Positions 61,388-64,000 of a stretch of 64,000 nt of DNA are shown piece after piece. Within the stretch, counting starts at the first letter, position 1; every line of letters begins with the position of its first letter. The position numbers were made by a program, and so were the translations under genes. This stretch comes from Mesorhizobium sp. L-8-3 (GTDB taxonomy: Bacteria > Pseudomonadota > Alphaproteobacteria > Rhizobiales > Rhizobiaceae), in the NCBI RefSeq assembly GCF_016756615.1, contig NZ_AP023262.1, forward strand, positions 5,519,501 to 5,583,500, written 5' to 3'. Below the pieces are notes generated by a model. It was not told where the DNA came from. It did not search any database and saw only the letters and a list, made by a program, of their open reading frames with translations.

Positions 61388-62440
61388 ATGTTGCCGTTGG
61401 AGAACCACACCCCGTTCGCCGCGGAAGGCCTGTGGACGCGCGACGAACACGGCTGCGAAGTGTGGCTGGTGGCGATCAAGGCATCGTTCGAGATCGATCC
61501 GGACGGCAAGCAAACACCGCTGAAATCCCAGGTACCCGTAAATATGGCGCCCGTCTTCGGCGCCGATCCCGACGAATTGCTCGACGACGACGATTTCTGC
61601 ATCGAAAAGAGGCACACCGACATCCTGATCGACGGGCACGTCTACGCTCCCGGGGGGCACCCCGGTATCGAGACGATGGCGCGGCTCAAGGTCGGCGACC
61701 TGGACAAGACGGTCAAGGTGATCGGAGACCGTGTGTTCATGCCGGGGCCAGTGTCCGTGCGGACGAGCCAGCCGGAGCCGTTCGTCAAGATACCGATCAG
61801 TTGGCGCCGCACCTATGGCGGAACCGATACGACCGCGTCGAAGCCGGATTGGGATCAGCGAAACCCGATAGGCACGGGATTTGCGGTGGATCCGCAAAGA
61901 CTGGTCGGCAAGATCGCCCCAAATCTCGAATACCCCGACGCACCCTATCGCGATCATCGTGCCGGCGCGCCGGCGGGCTTCGGTCCCGTCGCACCGCATT
62001 GGCAGCCGCGCATCAAGTACGCAGGCACCTACGGTGACGAATGGAGAAAGACGCGCGATCCCCTGCTGCCCACCAATTTCAGTCGCCTTTACTATCAATG
62101 CGCACCGGCGGACCAGCAAACGAAGGCACCGCTGATGGGTTACGAGGATGTAAGGTTGGGCAATTTCACGCGAGACGGTTTCCTGCAGTTCCTGTTGCCG
62201 CGCATCACCTTCGACGTCACCACACACTTTTATGACTTGCCCAACCGCCAGCACGGCCAAGCTACGATCCACACACTCCGGCTGAGACCCGACGAACGCC
62301 AGTTTAGCATTACCTGGATGTCGAGCCTGCCAGTGCCCTACGACGAGGAGAAGCTCAGAACCACGACGATACGCCTGCGTCGGCGGACCGGTGTTTCGCC
62401 TGCCGTCAGCCGCACCGGTGTCTGGACAGGTCCCGAATAA
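61388..62440 (+). CDS. DUF2169-family T6SS accessory protein
   Basis: 350 residues. Opens NHTPFAAEGLWTRDEHGCEV, then VWLVAIKASFEIDPDGK; contains DGHVYAPGGHPG, KIPISWRRTYGG, NPIGTGFAVDPQRLVGKIAP, PNLEYPD and FGPVAPHW, the DUF2169 pattern. Such proteins are encoded beside PAAR/VgrG and effector genes and are thought to act as adaptors that load effectors on the spike. The stop codon shares one base with the next ATG (TAATG), so the two are coupled. Confidence 0.88.
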   Translation: MLPLENHTPFAAEGLWTRDEHGCEVWLVAIKASFEIDPDGKQTPLKSQVPVNMAPVFGADPDELLDDDDFCIEKRHTDILIDGHVYAPGGHPGIETMARLKVGDLDKTVKVIGDRVFMPGPVSVRTSQPEPFVKIPISWRRTYGGTDTTASKPDWDQRNPIGTGFAVDPQRLVGKIAPNLEYPDAPYRDHRAGAPAGFGPVAPHWQPRIKYAGTYGDEWRKTRDPLLPTNFSRLYYQCAPADQQTKAPLMGYEDVRLGNFTRDGFLQFLLPRITFDVTTHFYDLPNRQHGQATIHTLRLRPDERQFSITWMSSLPVPYDEEKLRTTTIRLRRRTGVSPAVSRTGVWTGPE

Positions 62441-63495
62441 TGGCCAGCGGCAGCACCGTCGTGGTGATCGGCGTAGGCGCACGCACGCCGCTCGGATTCT
62501 CTGTCGCCGCCAGCGCGGCAGCCGTGCGCGCCGGAATATCGGCGATTCAGGATCATCCCTACATGGTCGACCGTTTTGGCGCACTGATGAGGATCGCACC
62601 CGATCCAGGTATCGACGGCAGTGTTCTTGGGCCTGAACGCGCCGTGCAAATTGCCGTTGCACCGGCCCTCGACGCGCTTGCGCCGATGCTGGGAGTTGGA
62701 CCGACTGCGCCGGTGTCGCTGATCGTCTCCACGGGCGAACCGAGGCCAGGACAGGAGGGCGAGTTCTCAGCCAGCGTCTACGCGCAATTGCGTACTCGAC
62801 TGTCGAACGACCTGGTCCTCGAAGGAGGGGGTGTAAACGCCGGCGGTCACGCCGGCGGGCTGCTCGCCATCCATCATGCCTGCAAGCTTCTCAAAGAGGG
62901 CAAAGCCAAGTTCTGCCTGGCGGGCGGCATCGATACCTATCTCGAGCCCGAAACCCTGGAGTGGCTCGACGAGAATGGCCAGTTGCATTCCGAAGGGAAC
63001 GTCTACGGCTTCTGTCCGGGAGAGGCCGCCGGATTTTGTCTCATGACGCGACTGGAGACAGCCCGAAACCTTGGAATCACACCGCTGCTGCAGGTCGTGG
63101 GCACTTCGCTGGCGAAGGAGGAGCATCGGATCAAGACCCGGACGGTCTGCCTCGGCGAAGGACTGAGCGCTGCTTTCCAGCTTCTTTTCGAGAACGCGCC
63201 ACCCGATTCAGTCGACCGTATCATTTGCGACATGAATGGCGAACGCTACCGTGGCAACGAGTACGGATTTGCAGTGTTGCGCAATCCCGGCCGTTTCAAG
63301 GACGCAGCCGATTTCGAGACGCCCGCCGATTGCTGGGGTGATGTTGGCGCGGCATCCGGGCCCCTTTATGTGGGCCTCGTAACGGAAGCGGAAGCTCGCG
63401 GCTACCGAAAGGGGCCACTCACGCTTATCTGGGCGAGTTCGGAGAACGGCGCCCGCGCCGCTGCCTTGCTCGGTGGGTTCACGGAGAGACGCTGA
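62440..63495 (+). CDS. Ketosynthase-fold (thiolase-like) protein of the T6SS cargo cassette
   Basis: 351 residues. Resembles beta-ketoacyl synthases: VVVIGVGARTPLGFSVAASA at the start, GGVNAGGHAGGLLAIHHACKL in the middle and CLAGGIDTYLEPETLEWLDE, then GFCPGEAAGFCLM. The usual DTACSS-type nucleophile motif is not present; the equivalent place reads NAGGHAGG, so normal acyl transfer through Cys is unlikely. Such proteins occur with DUF2169 and PAAR-like genes in T6SS loci; role unknown, perhaps a chaperone or an effector-modifying enzyme. ATG overlaps the previous stop; its own stop overlaps the next ATG by one base. Confidence 0.8.
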   Translation: MASGSTVVVIGVGARTPLGFSVAASAAAVRAGISAIQDHPYMVDRFGALMRIAPDPGIDGSVLGPERAVQIAVAPALDALAPMLGVGPTAPVSLIVSTGEPRPGQEGEFSASVYAQLRTRLSNDLVLEGGGVNAGGHAGGLLAIHHACKLLKEGKAKFCLAGGIDTYLEPETLEWLDENGQLHSEGNVYGFCPGEAAGFCLMTRLETARNLGITPLLQVVGTSLAKEEHRIKTRTVCLGEGLSAAFQLLFENAPPDSVDRIICDMNGERYRGNEYGFAVLRNPGRFKDAADFETPADCWGDVGAASGPLYVGLVTEAEARGYRKGPLTLIWASSENGARAAALLGGFTERR

Positions 63496-64000
63496 TGCCC
63501 ACCCACATCACCGTCAACGGCCTCGGCCTGACGCATAAATCATCAACGGGGTTCTCGAAGGCGACCATTCCGGACGTGTGCAAAACGCCCACGCCGGGCG
63601 GGCCGGTGCCGATGCCCTATCCCAATTTTGCCCTCAGCGGAACGTTGACGAACGGCACGACGACAGTCTTCGCCAAGGGCGGCAAGATGATCGCCATCAA
63701 GGGTTCCCAGTACTCCACCTCGACGGGCGACGAGCCGGGGACCGTGGGCGGTGTCAAATCGAACACCTTCAAGCAGGCGACCGACTGGATCACCTATTCC
63801 TTCGACGTCAAGATGGATGGCAAGAATGCCTGTCGAGACACCGACAAGAAATTCCACAACAACAAGAATACTGTCGATCTCATGGGGAACGTCAACCCAA
63901 ATAGTCCAGGACGGCCAAATATCCTCACGATACCTTGCGACAACGCGCCAGAAAAACCTTCGCCTGGTCGCCACAAATTTACGGACTGCGAGAAAGAGGA
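63495..64000 (+). CDS. PAAR-like (DUF4150) T6SS spike/effector protein, partial
   Basis: Open from ATG 63495 to the right edge; 168 residues are visible. They match the DUF4150 PAAR-like domain: PTHITVNGLGLTHKSSTGFS, IPDVCKTPTPGGPVPMPYPN, FAKGGKMIAIKGSQYSTSTG and YSFDVKMDGKNACRDTDKKF. The protein would sit on the VgrG tip. Proteins with this N-terminal domain usually carry a C-terminal toxin domain, with an immunity gene after it; both would lie outside the window. The preceding two genes are its likely loading factors. Confidence 0.85.
   Translation, partial: MPTHITVNGLGLTHKSSTGFSKATIPDVCKTPTPGGPVPMPYPNFALSGTLTNGTTTVFAKGGKMIAIKGSQYSTSTGDEPGTVGGVKSNTFKQATDWITYSFDVKMDGKNACRDTDKKFHNNKNTVDLMGNVNPNSPGRPNILTIPCDNAPEKPSPGRHKFTDCEKE

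Overview
The window is high-GC, densely coded DNA that reads as an alphaproteobacterium of the Hyphomicrobiales (Rhizobiales), most likely a Mesorhizobium/Phyllobacteriaceae-type genome. Support for this: a rhizobial DctB/DctD-type pair, a B12-dependent NrdJ with NrdR boxes, a type VI secretion locus with fused TssL-OmpA, and several families of palindromic intergenic repeats of a kind I associate with mesorhizobia. The genus is inference; no rRNA or marker gene decides it.

Layout. 1-4 kb: end of a TrkH-type K+ transporter, a lipoprotein alpha/beta hydrolase and an adenine deaminase. 4.1-10.8 kb: a two-component system (DctB/DctD-like) followed by a tripartite tricarboxylate transporter tctCBA; a GG-N10-GC element and an upstream dyad between them suggest sigma54 control by the neighbouring regulator. 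10.9-24 kb: housekeeping and metabolic genes (HxlR regulator, acyl-CoA dehydrogenase-like protein, HigBA-type toxin-antitoxin pair, tRNA-Leu, hydrolase, WrbA, MPT-binding protein, tandem Usp, xanthine PRTase, Nudix hydrolase, nrdJ).

24.6-30.9 kb is an accessory island. It starts with a truncated tyrosine recombinase, then carries a MazG-like protein, a HigB-like toxin coupled to a HigA/IrrE fusion antitoxin, and, convergent to these, a two-gene operon: a thymidylate-synthase-family enzyme and a partner resembling the alpha-glutamyl/putrescinyl thymine pyrophosphorylase families linked to DNA base hypermodification. An IS5-family element (28601-29810, 3-bp target duplication) splits the first gene exactly in frame. 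The rebuilt 334-residue protein has Asp where thymidylate synthases have the dUMP-reading Asn, which predicts a dCMP hydroxymethylase-like enzyme. This pair is the best candidate here for an undescribed system. A frameshifted YCII gene ends the island.

31.2-39.1 kb: an ArsR regulator with an old-yellow-enzyme reductase, a long nested palindromic repeat, and a Ugp-like ABC transporter operon with a HAD remnant and a metallophosphoesterase. 39.2-64 kb: a type VI secretion region. A caspase-like/Sel1 protein, a small lipoprotein and clpV lie beside the main operon tssA-B-C-hcp-E-F-G-fha-J-K-L-M-tagF, followed by a cargo cassette (DUF2169 protein, ketosynthase-fold protein lacking the usual Cys motif, PAAR-like DUF4150 protein) whose last gene runs off the right edge. 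No VgrG and no PpkA/PppA pair is visible.
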